NCBI GenBank assembly: GCA_016709765.1
Contig: JADJMD010000012.1
Span: 248,001-312,000 of the forward strand
Direction: 5' to 3'
DNA: 64,000 nucleotides
From: Ignavibacteriales bacterium
GTDB lineage: Bacteria; Bacteroidota; Ignavibacteria; Ignavibacteriales; Ignavibacteriaceae
Part shown: in pieces, positions 1-9,915 of the stretch
Layout: each line of letters opens with the position of its first letter
Position numbering within the stretch: the first letter of the stretch is position 1
Translations under genes and position numbers: made by a program
The notes under the pieces: generated by a model
Database searches by the model: none
The model's input: only the letters and a program-made list of their open reading frames with translations
Told to the model about the DNA's origin: nothing

Positions 1-1792
1 TCTCAGCATTTATTCTATCTACAACTTCACGCCAAAATTCTTCCGGCATAATTGAATCAAACTGTGAACGTGTCATCGCATAATCAGCTCGCGAAGGAAT
101 TGCTCCGCCGGAACCTGGAATGGGAAACCATAATCGCTGAAAATGTTTTTTTGCAAGTGTCATCGCGGCATCAAAACGAATGATTGGTGTTTTACGAGCG
201 ACGTGCATAATCGTTTGAATAAGTGATTCGCGCACTTCAGCTTTCATCAAATCCAACTGTGCAGTATCATTCCACGGCATATTTGTACCATCATTGCCAT
301 GATAAATGTAAGTGCGATCGCCTGTATATTTATCCAATCTTTCAAACACAACAGCGGCATCTGATCTTGAATAATACTGGTCTTCAATTCTTACTTCCAC
401 ACGTTCATCATCAGAAAGATTTGGTCCTGTGAATTTATAATTTGGATATGGAGGTACTTTATTCTGAATAAAATACTCCGGCTTTTCTATTACCCATTTA
501 GAATAAATTCCAGTATGATTAGGAACCATATCGCTTGATAACCTTATTCCTCGATGCCATGCACGGGTTTTTAGATTTTCAAAAGCTGCCTCGCCGCCAA
601 GTTCATTTGCAATCACATAATCATATAAAGAATAAGCAGAAGATGCCGCTTCAGGATTACCCATCATTTGTTTTATTTTTTGTGATGCTGAACTGCGTTC
701 CCAAATCCCGATTAACCATAGTGCCGTAAAATTCCATTTAGCCAAAGTATCAAGTTCTGCATCAGGAATCTCATCTAACCTTTTTATTTCTTTTCCATAT
801 TTGCGAGTTAGTTGATGCATCCAAACAAAAGCATTCTTAGCAATCATAACTACCCTAGGCATCCAATCAATATCAACCGTAAATTTATTTACTTCAAGTT
901 GATAATATTCAAATTCCTCAGGCGATAATTTTTTACCCTCAGTTAGTTTCAATTTTAATGATTCAAAATATTTATGATCAAATTCGTAAGTAGGAACAGG
1001 TGGTGTTCCTTTTTCGCCTCCACCATGTTTAACAAATAATTTATAATCTTCGTGAATTAGATCTTTACCAGAAAGTATTTTATTTAATATTAATTCATCA
1101 ATAAAGACATTCCAATTTGAGCGAATAAAATCAAGCTGCTCTTCTAAATTATATGGACTTTGTATTATTGGTTTACGCAGGAATGAGATTAAATTAAATC
1201 CGCCAATCTTTGGTTCGCTTTCAAAAAATAATTCTGTCTGTTCAATTATTTCTTTATACTTTGTTTCATTAGCAAGATTTTCATCTGTGTAAAGTTCCTT
1301 TAATTGATGTGTTGCTGGATTAATGTTTTCAAGATTTAAAATGATAAGTTCTTCAAGCAAAATCTCACGGTTATCTTTATTTTCTGTTTTACCTTTAAGA
1401 AATTCGTTTGGTTTTACTTTGTTTTGATATACACTAAGGGGTGGAAATTGTTCTACAAATTTTAGAAGCGTTTTATCCAATTCATCTTCAGTAATATTAT
1501 TCTTTAAATATTCAATACTGTCTTTAAATACATTTTTGTTATTGCCTTCTTCATATTTACGAATTAAAAGATGGAAAATTTCGTGAAGCAAACCGAGTGC
1601 GTTTATTTGACCCGCAGTTACCTGCAATTCAAATTTGCCCTCATTTCTTCTAACAGAATTTATTTTTTCTGATAACAACCTGGCCGTGCTAAAATCTGAA
1701 ATGACAAGATTCCCATTTAACGAGAAGAGATTTTCTTCAATAGAGTATTTAATTCGTGAGTCTTTTGTAATGTGAAAATAATATGTAATCAT
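1..1792 (-). CDS. GH13 alpha-amylase-family glycosyl hydrolase, 3' part cut by window edge
   Basis: An open frame runs from the ATG at 1792 to the left edge without a stop, giving about 597 N-terminal residues of a longer protein. The first ~290 residues match nothing I recognise. After that a GH13 TIM barrel is visible: conserved region I as DMVPNH (near base 520) and region II as IRFDAAMTLAKKH (near base 170), whose Asp is the expected nucleophile. The window ends about where the acid/base Glu should come, so activity cannot be judged. The family cleaves or rearranges alpha-glucans. No clear signal peptide or Shine-Dalgarno sequence is seen, so it may be cytoplasmic. It lies downstream of the FAD dehydrogenase gene on the same strand with a 194-base gap. 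Confidence 0.85.
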   Translation of the reverse strand, partial: MITYYFHITKDSRIKYSIEENLFSLNGNLVISDFSTARLLSEKINSVRRNEGKFELQVTAGQINALGLLHEIFHLLIRKYEEGNNKNVFKDSIEYLKNNITEDELDKTLLKFVEQFPPLSVYQNKVKPNEFLKGKTENKDNREILLEELIILNLENINPATHQLKELYTDENLANETKYKEIIEQTELFFESEPKIGGFNLISFLRKPIIQSPYNLEEQLDFIRSNWNVFIDELILNKILSGKDLIHEDYKLFVKHGGGEKGTPPVPTYEFDHKYFESLKLKLTEGKKLSPEEFEYYQLEVNKFTVDIDWMPRVVMIAKNAFVWMHQLTRKYGKEIKRLDEIPDAELDTLAKWNFTALWLIGIWERSSASQKIKQMMGNPEAASSAYSLYDYVIANELGGEAAFENLKTRAWHRGIRLSSDMVPNHTGIYSKWVIEKPEYFIQNKVPPYPNYKFTGPNLSDDERVEVRIEDQYYSRSDAAVVFERLDKYTGDRTYIYHGNDGTNMPWNDTAQLDLMKAEVRESLIQTIMHVARKTPIIRFDAAMTLAKKHFQRLWFPIPGSGGAIPSRADYAMTRSQFDSIMPEEFWREVVDRINAE

Positions 1793-1901
1793 AATGTTTT
1801 ATCAGAGGTTAAATGTTGAACAGAATAACATTGATTTGAGGTGAAATATAATAAATAATCAACTTAAAATGCTGAGTCGTTAAGTTATCTTTCTACCTCT
1901 C

Positions 1902-1928
1902 GAATAGTTTGAATAGTTTGAATAGTCG
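1902..1928. repeat. Short tandem repeat, 9-base unit x3
   Basis: Three consecutive copies of a 9-base unit (gaatagttt, gaatagttt, gaatagtcg) lie between the GH13 and FAD-dehydrogenase genes. Nothing else is evident in this gap. Confidence 0.6.
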
Positions 1929-1986
1929 GACTTGGAGACAATTAAATTATCACAAAAATAATTCAACTTTTTTAAGTATAATAATC

Positions 1987-3534
1987 TTACAGGTAAACAT
2001 TAACACCTACCGCACAGTTCTCACCATCAACTGCTGCTGAAAGTATTCCCCCTGCGTAACCAGCACCTTCGCCACAAGGGAAAAGTCCATTAATTTCCGG
2101 ATGCATTAAAGTTTCCCTGTCGCGTGGAATTCTGATTGGAGAACTTGTTCTGGTTTCAACACCAACTAATACTGCGTCTTCAGTATAGTAGCCGTGCATC
2201 TTTCTATCAAAATTAAAAAGCGCTTTACGCAATCTTAATGCAATAAATGGAGGCAATTCTTTATGCAATGCTGCTGATGTCAATCCCGGGATATAAGAAC
2301 ATTTTGGTAACGATGAAGAAACCTTTTCAGCAACAAAATCTGTTACACGTTGTGCTGGTGCGCTTTGAGTTTGATTTGCAAGTTCAAATGCTTTCTGTTC
2401 AAGTTCTTCCTGCAACATCAAAGCAGCAAAAGGTTGATGGCGTTCATACTTCATCCATTCCTGATTTGTTACTTCTACAACAAAGCCAGAATTTGCAAAA
2501 GGTGAATTGCGTTTGGATAGTGACATTCCATTTACAACTATTTCCCCTGGCGCGGTTGCAGCAGGAACTATTATTCCGCCCGGACACATACAGAATGAAT
2601 AAACTCCTCTATCTTCAACCTCAGTAACAAGCGTATAGCCAGCAGAAGGAAGATTTGGATGTTTTTCTTTAGTATGATAACGCATTTCATTAACTAAAGC
2701 TTGAGGATGTTCGATTCGTACGCCCATGGCAAATGGTTTCGGATCAATTCGTATTTTTTTCTTATTTAATAAATAATAAATATCGCGTGCTGAATGACCC
2801 GTTGCGAGAATAACTGCATCTCCTAGTATTTCTTGCGACGAATTTAACCTTACACCAATAATATTTCGGTCAATTAAAATAAGATCTTCAACTTTCGCAT
2901 TGAAGTGAATTTCACCACCATTATCTAAAATAGTTTGTCTGATTGCAGCTACTATTTTAGGAAGTCTGTTAGAACCAATATGCGGATGGGTATCAATAGC
3001 AATTTCAGGGTCAGCACCATGTTGGATTAAAACATCGATAATTTTTTTTATGTCTCCGCGCTTTGTAGCTCGAGTATAAAGTTTGCCATCGCTGTAAGCG
3101 CCAGCCCCACCTTCGCCAAAACAATAATTAGAATCAGGATTCACGATGTGATCTTGTTGAATAGCTCTGATATCCCTTCGACGGTCTTGCACATCTTTTC
3201 CCCGTTCAACAATTATTGGTTTGATTCCAAGTTCAATTAATTTTAGCGCTGCAAACATTCCAGCAGGACCAAATCCAACAATAATTGTTTTTTTTGAATC
3301 TAAAACTGGATTGTAGGTAATTGTTTTTTTTACTTCCGGATTTTCATCAATATAAACATCAACCAAAATTCTAAATACAATATGTCTACTCCGGGCATCG
3401 ATCGATTTTTTTAAAGGAATTACTGCGGAGATTTTTTCTAAATCAATTTTAATTTCTTGCGAGGCTTTTGTAGAAAGGATTTCCGGAATATTAATTTCAT
3501 CCGGTGTAATAGCCAATTCTATTTGCTGTTTCAT
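1987..3534 (-). CDS. NAD(P)/FAD-dependent dehydrogenase (COG2509 type)
   Basis: A 515-residue FAD-dependent dehydrogenase. About 80 N-terminal residues precede the Rossmann dinucleotide-binding motif GFGPAG at 87-92, followed by ERG at the end of the second strand, then an ATGHSARD segment and a C-terminal GEGAGYAGGI FAD-contact motif. This layout and length match the uncharacterised FAD-dependent dehydrogenases of COG2509. The substrate is unknown; the family is cytoplasmic. The gene follows the SDR gene with a 62-base gap on the same strand and may be the last gene of the hbd-ackA-SDR run. The start is the first ATG and gives the expected N-terminus. Family assignment is firm, specific function is not. 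Confidence 0.85.
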   Translation of the reverse strand: MKQQIELAITPDEINIPEILSTKASQEIKIDLEKISAVIPLKKSIDARSRHIVFRILVDVYIDENPEVKKTITYNPVLDSKKTIIVGFGPAGMFAALKLIELGIKPIIVERGKDVQDRRRDIRAIQQDHIVNPDSNYCFGEGGAGAYSDGKLYTRATKRGDIKKIIDVLIQHGADPEIAIDTHPHIGSNRLPKIVAAIRQTILDNGGEIHFNAKVEDLILIDRNIIGVRLNSSQEILGDAVILATGHSARDIYYLLNKKKIRIDPKPFAMGVRIEHPQALVNEMRYHTKEKHPNLPSAGYTLVTEVEDRGVYSFCMCPGGIIVPAATAPGEIVVNGMSLSKRNSPFANSGFVVEVTNQEWMKYERHQPFAALMLQEELEQKAFELANQTQSAPAQRVTDFVAEKVSSSLPKCSYIPGLTSAALHKELPPFIALRLRKALFNFDRKMHGYYTEDAVLVGVETRTSSPIRIPRDRETLMHPEINGLFPCGEGAGYAGGILSAAVDGENCAVGVNVYL

Positions 3535-3596
3535 AGTTTCTCTGTCCTAAGACAGGCTTTTATAATAAGGAATAAGTTTTAATTTAATATCTAAAA

Positions 3597-4388
3597 CTAA
3601 AATATAGCTTTTGTTGATCCTCCATCAACCTGAATCGTTGTACCTGTAATATAGCTTGCTTTTTGTGATGCTAGAAAAACAACCATTGCGGCAATTTCTT
3701 CTGGACTACCTAATCGATTTAGCGGAACATCTTTTGCCATTTCAACCAATATTTCTTCGTGGGATTTGCCTGATGTTTTAGCACGATTAACAGCAAGTTC
3801 ATATAGTCTGTGGGTTAATGTAAAACCAGGGGCAACATTGTTTACAGTAATATTTTTATTTCCAAATTCGTTGCTTAGTGATTTTGCAAATCCGGTTACA
3901 GCAGCACGCAGAGAATTTGAAAGCATTAAATTTTGCACAGGTTGTTTTACGGCAACAGAAGTAATGTTAATGATTCTACCCCACTCCTGCTCGATCATAT
4001 TCGGAATAACAAGATTTGAAAATCTAATGACGCTTAACAGAACTTGCTTAAAAGCGTTATCCCAATCTTCCTCTGAAAGATCTCTAAAAAATCCTGGAAC
4101 AGGTCCACCGCAATTATTAACCAGAATATCAATTTTACCAAAATGATTTTTTACAGCATCGTAAAAATTTTCAATATCCTTTTTTTGATTTAAATCGCAC
4201 ACACCCCAAAAAGGCTCGGTGTTAAATTTATTTTTTATATCCCGAGAAGTTTCAATTAATATTTCTTTTGAGCGAGCACAAATCGCAAGTTTACATCCTT
4301 CTTCAGCTAATCCCTCAGCAACCGCTTTTCCAATTCCGGTGCTGGAAGCAGTAACTATAGCTACTTTACCTTTGATTCCAAGATCCAT
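3597..4388 (-). CDS. SDR-family oxidoreductase lacking the YxxxK pair
   Basis: A 263-residue short-chain dehydrogenase/reductase. The nucleotide-binding glycine motif is visible (TASSTGIG, 13-20), then NNCGG (91-95) in place of NNAG, the catalytic-strand Ser in NITS (about 144), and the C-terminal ITGTTIQVDGG typical of FabG-like proteins. At the position of the catalytic Tyr-x-x-x-Lys the sequence reads S157-N-S-L-R161, so both Tyr and Lys are replaced. It may be a divergent subgroup with altered chemistry rather than a true ketoacyl reductase. It lies between acetate kinase and the FAD dehydrogenase on the same strand. SDR fold is certain; substrate unknown. Confidence 0.88.
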   Translation of the reverse strand: MDLGIKGKVAIVTASSTGIGKAVAEGLAEEGCKLAICARSKEILIETSRDIKNKFNTEPFWGVCDLNQKKDIENFYDAVKNHFGKIDILVNNCGGPVPGFFRDLSEEDWDNAFKQVLLSVIRFSNLVIPNMIEQEWGRIINITSVAVKQPVQNLMLSNSLRAAVTGFAKSLSNEFGNKNITVNNVAPGFTLTHRLYELAVNRAKTSGKSHEEILVEMAKDVPLNRLGSPEEIAAMVVFLASQKASYITGTTIQVDGGSTKAIF

Positions 4389-4417
4389 AAATCAACCTGT
4401 GGAATAGTTAATCAAAA

Positions 4418-5617
4418 TTATTTTTGCATTCCAGAAACTATTTTTTCGGTATCAAGCGCAATTACCAATTCTTCATTAGTTGGAATACGCATAACAGAAA
4501 CTTTAGAATTTTCTTTTGAGATGATTTCATCATTATTTTGATTTTTTAATTCATCCAAATTAATGCCCAAAAATTCCATTTCTTTACAAACTTCTTCGCG
4601 TATCTCTTTTGAGTTTTCACCAATTCCACCTGTAAATACAAGTGCATCAAGACCGCCCATTGCTGCAGCATAGGCACCAACATATTTTTTTATCCTGTAA
4701 CAAAAAATCTCAAAAGCCCATTTAGACCTTTGTTGATTATCTTTAACGGCAGTTAGTATCTCACGCATATCGCTGCTTTCACCACTAATACCTATTAAAC
4801 CACTATGTTTGTTAAGTAAAGTGTTAGCTTCACCAACAGTTAATCCTTCTTTTGCCATAATATATAATATTAAAGATGGATCAAGATCGCCGCTGCGTGT
4901 ACCCATTAAAAGACCTTCAAGTGGAGTAAATCCCATTGAAGTATCCACAGATTGTCCATTTTTAACAGCAGCCATACTGCAACCGTTACCAAGATGTGCT
5001 GTGATGATTTTAAGATCTTTTATGTCATTATTTAATAAAGTCGCTGCACGTTGAGAAACATAAAGATGCGATGTGCCATGAAAACCGTAACGTCTTATTT
5101 TATATTTTTTGTACAATTCATATGGAATACCATACAAATAAGATTTTGGCGGCATGTGAGAATGAAACGCAGTATCAAAAACACCACATTGTGGTACGTC
5201 GGGTAGAATTCTTTGGCAAGCTTGAATACCTTTTATGTTAGGCGGATTATGTAATGGTGCTAGTTCAATATTATCCTGTAAGACCTTTACAACTTCATCA
5301 TTAATAAAAACTGAACCGGAAAAAGTTTCACCGCCATGTACAACTCTATGTCCCACAGCTTCAATATCTTTTTTATCATCTATCACCCCATGATTTTTAC
5401 TTAGCATTACGCCAAGAACATATTCAACCGCAATTTGGTGATCAAGAATTTCACCAGCAATTTTTATATTGTTGCCATCATATCTTTGATGAGATAAAAC
5501 GGCGCCCGCCATTCCAATTCTATCAACCAATCCTTTTGCTAAGGCAATCTTTTTTTCAGTATCAAAGAATTGATATTTAATTGATGAACTTCCACTATTT
5601 AGGACTAATACTTTCAT
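4418..5617 (-). CDS. ackA: Acetate kinase
   Basis: A full-length 399-residue acetate kinase interconverting acetyl phosphate + ADP and acetate + ATP. It shows the N-terminal phosphate-binding motif NSGSSSIKY (7-15), the VGHRVVHGG segment, the HGTSH motif near 180, the GNGCS adenosine-binding loop, FTGGIGENS, and a final NEEL segment with the conserved Glu. It follows the 3-hydroxyacyl-CoA dehydrogenase gene by 38 bases on the same strand. No phosphotransacetylase gene is next to it, so acetyl phosphate must come from a gene elsewhere. Confidence 0.97.
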   Translation of the reverse strand: MKVLVLNSGSSSIKYQFFDTEKKIALAKGLVDRIGMAGAVLSHQRYDGNNIKIAGEILDHQIAVEYVLGVMLSKNHGVIDDKKDIEAVGHRVVHGGETFSGSVFINDEVVKVLQDNIELAPLHNPPNIKGIQACQRILPDVPQCGVFDTAFHSHMPPKSYLYGIPYELYKKYKIRRYGFHGTSHLYVSQRAATLLNNDIKDLKIITAHLGNGCSMAAVKNGQSVDTSMGFTPLEGLLMGTRSGDLDPSLILYIMAKEGLTVGEANTLLNKHSGLIGISGESSDMREILTAVKDNQQRSKWAFEIFCYRIKKYVGAYAAAMGGLDALVFTGGIGENSKEIREEVCKEMEFLGINLDELKNQNNDEIISKENSKVSVMRIPTNEELVIALDTEKIVSGMQK

Positions 5618-5655
5618 AATATATTTTCCAATTTATTAGAGATTCCCCACTTACA

Positions 5656-6591
5656 TTAATTAAGTTTATTTCCATGTTCGTCATATTTAAAAATACCCTC
5701 TCCTGTTTTTTTACCAAGTTTTCTTTCACGAACAAGTTTTCTTAACATAGGATTTGGTCGATATCTTGGTTCACCGAGAGTTTTCCATAAAGTTTCCATC
5801 CAAGTCAATACTTCGTCTAATCCCATAGAATCAGCCATTTCAAGTGGACCGTACTGAAAATTATATCCAAGTTTTAAAGCAGTATCAATATCCTTAGCAG
5901 AGGCAATCCCTTCTAAAAGGATATGCATGGCTTCATTGATCAGAGGAACAATTGCACGTGTTGTTATAAATCCGGGATATTCATAAACCTCAACAGGTGT
6001 TTTACCAATGCGAGATGCAAACTCTTTAACCTTTAAAACAGTTTCATTGGAGGTGTGGAGACTTTTTACTAATTCAACCATCGGAATCTTTGGAACGGGA
6101 TTTAAAAAGTGCATGCCAATAACTTTGCTTGGTCTGGAAATAGACTCTGAAATATTTGTTAAGCTTAATGTTGAAGTGTTTGAGACAAAAATAGTATCAG
6201 GGTTTGCAATTTTATCAAGCTGTTTAAATACACTTACTTTTAAATCAAAATCTTCCTGAACTGCTTCAATTATTATCTCACAGTCTTTTACAGAATTTAC
6301 ATCAGTTGACCATTTAATTCTGCTAAAGATTGCTTTCTTATCAGACTTTGTCATTGCCCATCTTTTTATTTCTCTATCAATTGATTCTGTAAGTTGCGCT
6401 TTTGCATATTCCAATTTATCTTCACCTATCTCCACAATTGTTACCTCAAGCCCCATTGCAGCAACAGTTTGCGCAATCCCTTGTCCCATAATTCCTGCGC
6501 CAATAATAGCAACATTATTAATTCTGTCGTCGTCATTAGTTGAATTAGATGATTCCAATAAATCTTCTAATCTTAATTTTTCTTCCTGCAT
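5656..6591 (-). CDS. 3-hydroxyacyl-CoA (3-hydroxybutyryl-CoA) dehydrogenase
   Basis: A 311-residue NAD-dependent 3-hydroxyacyl-CoA dehydrogenase of the short, single-function type. NAD-binding GAGIMG at 31-36, catalytic Ser140 (SNTST), His161 in HFLNPVP and Glu173 (MVEL) are all present, and the C-terminal domain with YNFQYGPLEMAD is intact. About 24 acidic/polar residues precede the usual N-terminus; the start codon has a purine-rich AAGGA upstream, so the extension is probably translated. The enzyme oxidises L-3-hydroxyacyl-CoA to 3-ketoacyl-CoA or works in reverse in butyrate-type pathways. It is first in a same-strand run with ackA, an SDR and a FAD dehydrogenase. No thiolase or crotonase is nearby. 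Confidence 0.93.
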   Translation of the reverse strand: MQEEKLRLEDLLESSNSTNDDDRINNVAIIGAGIMGQGIAQTVAAMGLEVTIVEIGEDKLEYAKAQLTESIDREIKRWAMTKSDKKAIFSRIKWSTDVNSVKDCEIIIEAVQEDFDLKVSVFKQLDKIANPDTIFVSNTSTLSLTNISESISRPSKVIGMHFLNPVPKIPMVELVKSLHTSNETVLKVKEFASRIGKTPVEVYEYPGFITTRAIVPLINEAMHILLEGIASAKDIDTALKLGYNFQYGPLEMADSMGLDEVLTWMETLWKTLGEPRYRPNPMLRKLVRERKLGKKTGEGIFKYDEHGNKLN

Positions 6592-6843
6592 AAAATTCCT
6601 TACTTAAATTCTCCTAATAATTATATTATCAATTTTGATTTAATAAATAAGACGATGATAAATCTTAACCAATCTTTGTTGAGCTAATTTAAAATATTTT
6701 TGGTGAGATTCAGTAGTTTTAAACTTATCATTATTTAAAGTAAAGATAAAATAAAACTGCATTTGATCGGATAAAATTCTTTTCCCTAGTTTCTTCATCT
6801 AAATACTTAAGTAAATCAATTTTTCATAGTCAAAATTAACAAT
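6592..6843. other. Intergenic stretch without a recognisable gene
   Basis: About 250 AT-rich bases upstream of the hydroxyacyl-CoA dehydrogenase gene. It must hold that gene's promoter. A TATAAT-like -10 on the minus strand lies shortly before the gene, but I see no good -35 at the right spacing. No ORF with coding character. Confidence 0.4.
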
Positions 6844-6923
6844 AAAAAAGGGGCTGTCCAAAGGTGATTGATTATCAAAGAATTAATTCTTTAATCTTTT
6901 TCAATCAGACTTTTAACAGCCCC
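6844..6923 (-). terminator. Strong Rho-independent terminator with long stem
   Basis: The arms GGGGCTGT (6850-6857) and ACAGCCCC (6916-6923) pair perfectly. Inside them TGATTGA pairs with TCAATCA, and the apex is the perfect palindrome AAAGAATTAATTCTTT. On the minus strand the stem is followed by six Ts (complement of 6844-6849). It starts about 20 bases after the stop of the large T9SS gene. Confidence 0.9.
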
Positions 6924-6942
6924 GATATTAGTTTCTATTACG

Positions 6943-9753
6943 CTATTTTAGCAATATCAACTTCTTCATTTCTTTATATATCATACTCTTGTTTTGATCT
7001 ATTACCTCAAATGAATAAAAGTATATTCCTGATGCATAGTCTGTCCCATCCCATTTTACTGAGTAATTTCCAGCACTCTGCATTTCATTAACTATTTCTC
7101 CAATTGATTGACCTAAAGAATTATATATTCCTATTCTTACATTCGCCTCTACATTTAACCAGTATTTTACTGTTGTTACAGGGTTAAATGGATTTGGATA
7201 ATTCTGTGATATTGATATTTCTGTTGGTATAAATTCTGCCTCTACTGCTATTACATTTGAGTATTCAAAGTCTCCATTATAATCTACTTGTTTCAATCTA
7301 TAAAGTACTGTTCCATTATACGGTAAAAATGTAAAGTCATCTTCATAATAGTAGTTTCTGTACTCTGTTATTGTTCCTGCTCCTGCTACTATGTCTATCT
7401 TTTCCCATTCCTGATTCTTAAATTTTCTCTCTACTTCAAAATGACTGTTGTTTGTTTCTGTTGCCGTTTTCCAGTTAAGAACTATCTTTTTGTCTTCCTG
7501 ATTTCCTGTAAATGATATTAACTCAACAGGAATAGTAAAATCTACAAATGCTTCATAAACTCCTCTGCCGTGCGTGCCGGCTCTCAGCATCTGATTCCCA
7601 GGTGAATAATCTAAATGCATAACAACTGTGTTAGGCATTCCCGTACTTATTTCGAACCAATTTGTTCCATCATTTTCTGTTAAGAATATTCCAATATCTG
7701 TTGCTACAAAAAATGTATTTGGATTACCAATGTTTCCTGTGTAAACAAACAGATCATTAGCTGGGGAATCTGGTAAATTACCACTTATAGATACCCACGT
7801 GCTGCCGCCATTTGTTGATTTATAAACTTTGTTTGTGCCAAATCCTGAGAATGTTAAGAAAACTAGGTTAGGATCTGTTGGATAAACCGATACTGATGTT
7901 ATTGTTTTGTTTGGTAAACCAGATGTTACATTTGTCCACGTAGCACCTGCATCCGTTGATTTGAATACCTGGCTGCTTGATGTGGCGAACATTATTGATG
8001 GATTGGACTTACTGATCGCCATCTCTCTTACCGCGCTGCTGCCATTTACACTACCCGAAATAGCTGTCCAGCTTCCACCATTATCTGTTGATCGATATAC
8101 ACTTTGACGTGCTACATAAAAGGTTCCTGATGTGCTTGGATGGGCGAGTATCGGGGCTACCCATGCTACACTTTCGCCCGTATTAATTCCAGTTGTTGCA
8201 TTCTGCCAACTTGAACCGCCATTAGCAGTACGCACTAATCCACCATTTTGTGATTCTCCAAGGATAAAATTAGAGTTGAATGGATTGAAACAAACTTCAC
8301 CTCCATCACCCCCAAATGCGGCTGCCCAATTTAAAGTTGAATAAGTTTGCTGTGTACCGTTATCCTGAGTTCCGCCAAGTATTCTGCTTGGTGTGAACGG
8401 GCTTGCAGCTATTCTATAAAATTGTGTGAGTGTTAAGTTTTGATTATAGTTTGTAAATGCATCTCCATTATTTGTTGATCTATAAATTCCACCATCATTA
8501 CACACAAAAAAAGTGTTTTCATCAGTTGGGTGGAAAAATAAATAATGCTGATCTACATGTACACTTCCGCCTGAGTAACCATTAGTTATATTAGTAAAAT
8601 TTGTTCCATCAGTTGATCTGTAAACATCGATCGTGCCAACATAAACTTTGTTTGGGTTTTTTGGATTAACTCTTAAATACAAATCATACCAAGCCTGACC
8701 GCCTTGGGATTGAAATCCAGAAGTGGTTGTAAGTTGAGTCCAGCTAGCACCATTGTTTGTGGATTTATAAAGATTTACTGTACTGCTATAAACTGCGGCA
8801 TACATATAAGCAGTGTTTGAGAGACACAAATCAAAATGTGTTCTTGTACCTGTTGCTAATCCTGTTCCAAAAGCAGAAAAAGTTGCTCCACCATCAACCG
8901 ATCTTCGCAATCCACTGCTGCCTCCAACTGCAAAAGCTGTATCACCTGATGGAGTGAAAACCACATCATCAATTCTTCCGCTTAAAATCTGTGTCCAGTT
9001 TGTACCCGAGTTTGTGCTTCGATATAAGCCACTATTGCCAAGTGCTGCAAGAAGTTGGGTGTTGTTGTTTGGTCTTATCTTCAATCTTGAAAAATATGTT
9101 GAGCTTGGCAATCCTGTTGTAATATTTGCCCAAGTGCTTCCTGCATCTGTGGATTTTAGTAATCCTCTTCCATAATACGATGCACCGCTGTACGTAGCTT
9201 CTCCTGTCCCTGCATAAATAATATTTGTGTTTGTTGGATCAATTTCGATTGCACCCATAGATAAGGAGGCTTCCTGATCGGTTAACGGAACCCATGTAAT
9301 TCCAGCATCGGTTGATTTCCAGACGCCTCCGTTCGCAGGTCCTACATAAATTATATTTGGATTTGTTGGATCAAATGCTCCAGTTACAATTCTACTTGAA
9401 ATGTTTCCATAGTTAAAATAAGCTCCCGGTGTGGGACCAAGGCTTACCCAATTAAAAGTTGGAATATCAAAACTGTTATCAGCTGACGCTAATTGCTCAT
9501 TAGTTTGCCTTAATAATAATTTTTGTTCATAAGCATTTTGGTATGCATTAACCGGAATGTTATCACCCGGGAACGAACGCTGTTCATAAAACCACCATTG
9601 ACGCATAAATGATTTGCGTGCTTTTATTTCATCTGGTGCTTGAGTAAAAACACTTTGTGGCTTTAATATATCTGTGTACAGCTGCTGTGCCGGAACGAAA
9701 ATTGAAAATGCCAAACTGCATAATATTAACAATTGAGTGTAGAGCTTTGTCAT
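6943..9753 (-). CDS. T9SS-exported BNR/Asp-box repeat protein
   Basis: A 936-residue secreted protein. A signal peptide (about 1-22) precedes a long region with more than ten repeats of the sialidase-like Asp-box form S-T-D-x-G-x-T-W, as in beta-propellers of the VPS10/sortilin and photosystem-stability-factor type. From about residue 740 come a VELISFTGN module (fibronectin-III-like) and a C-terminal T9SS sorting domain starting NYPNPFNP and ending in KLILLK. It is expected to cross the outer membrane by type IX secretion and be anchored or released. There is no evidence for a catalytic site; adhesion or polymer binding is as likely as hydrolysis. The start is supported by AGAGG upstream. 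Monocistronic, with its own terminator. Confidence 0.9.
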   Translation of the reverse strand: MTKLYTQLLILCSLAFSIFVPAQQLYTDILKPQSVFTQAPDEIKARKSFMRQWWFYEQRSFPGDNIPVNAYQNAYEQKLLLRQTNEQLASADNSFDIPTFNWVSLGPTPGAYFNYGNISSRIVTGAFDPTNPNIIYVGPANGGVWKSTDAGITWVPLTDQEASLSMGAIEIDPTNTNIIYAGTGEATYSGASYYGRGLLKSTDAGSTWANITTGLPSSTYFSRLKIRPNNNTQLLAALGNSGLYRSTNSGTNWTQILSGRIDDVVFTPSGDTAFAVGGSSGLRRSVDGGATFSAFGTGLATGTRTHFDLCLSNTAYMYAAVYSSTVNLYKSTNNGASWTQLTTTSGFQSQGGQAWYDLYLRVNPKNPNKVYVGTIDVYRSTDGTNFTNITNGYSGGSVHVDQHYLFFHPTDENTFFVCNDGGIYRSTNNGDAFTNYNQNLTLTQFYRIAASPFTPSRILGGTQDNGTQQTYSTLNWAAAFGGDGGEVCFNPFNSNFILGESQNGGLVRTANGGSSWQNATTGINTGESVAWVAPILAHPSTSGTFYVARQSVYRSTDNGGSWTAISGSVNGSSAVREMAISKSNPSIMFATSSSQVFKSTDAGATWTNVTSGLPNKTITSVSVYPTDPNLVFLTFSGFGTNKVYKSTNGGSTWVSISGNLPDSPANDLFVYTGNIGNPNTFFVATDIGIFLTENDGTNWFEISTGMPNTVVMHLDYSPGNQMLRAGTHGRGVYEAFVDFTIPVELISFTGNQEDKKIVLNWKTATETNNSHFEVERKFKNQEWEKIDIVAGAGTITEYRNYYYEDDFTFLPYNGTVLYRLKQVDYNGDFEYSNVIAVEAEFIPTEISISQNYPNPFNPVTTVKYWLNVEANVRIGIYNSLGQSIGEIVNEMQSAGNYSVKWDGTDYASGIYFYSFEVIDQNKSMIYKEMKKLILLK

Positions 9754-9775
9754 AATTACCTCTTTTTTTGATGAT

Positions 9776-9805
9776 TAAATATACAACAGAAATCATTCCA
9801 ACAAA
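9776..9805 (-). promoter_or_regulatory. Possible promoter of the T9SS BNR gene
   Basis: On the minus strand TTTG (9805-9802) and TATATTTA (9783-9776) are 18 bases apart, one mismatch from the Bacteroidota TTTG / TAnnTTTG pattern. They lie 23 bases upstream of the start codon. Confidence 0.3.
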
Positions 9806-9915
9806 GGACAGAATGAATAAATCTTTTTTAGTATTTTAATAAAGTATTTATGTAAATATTACTATCAAAAATAAAAATTACACCGCTTGTTACTTACTCA
9901 AATAAAAAGAAGTAA

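Noticed and set aside
2247..2627. Plus-strand open frame within the FAD dehydrogenase gene
   Set aside because: Low-complexity translation antisense to a clear conserved enzyme; a shadow of the real gene, as are many similar plus-strand frames opposite minus-strand genes.
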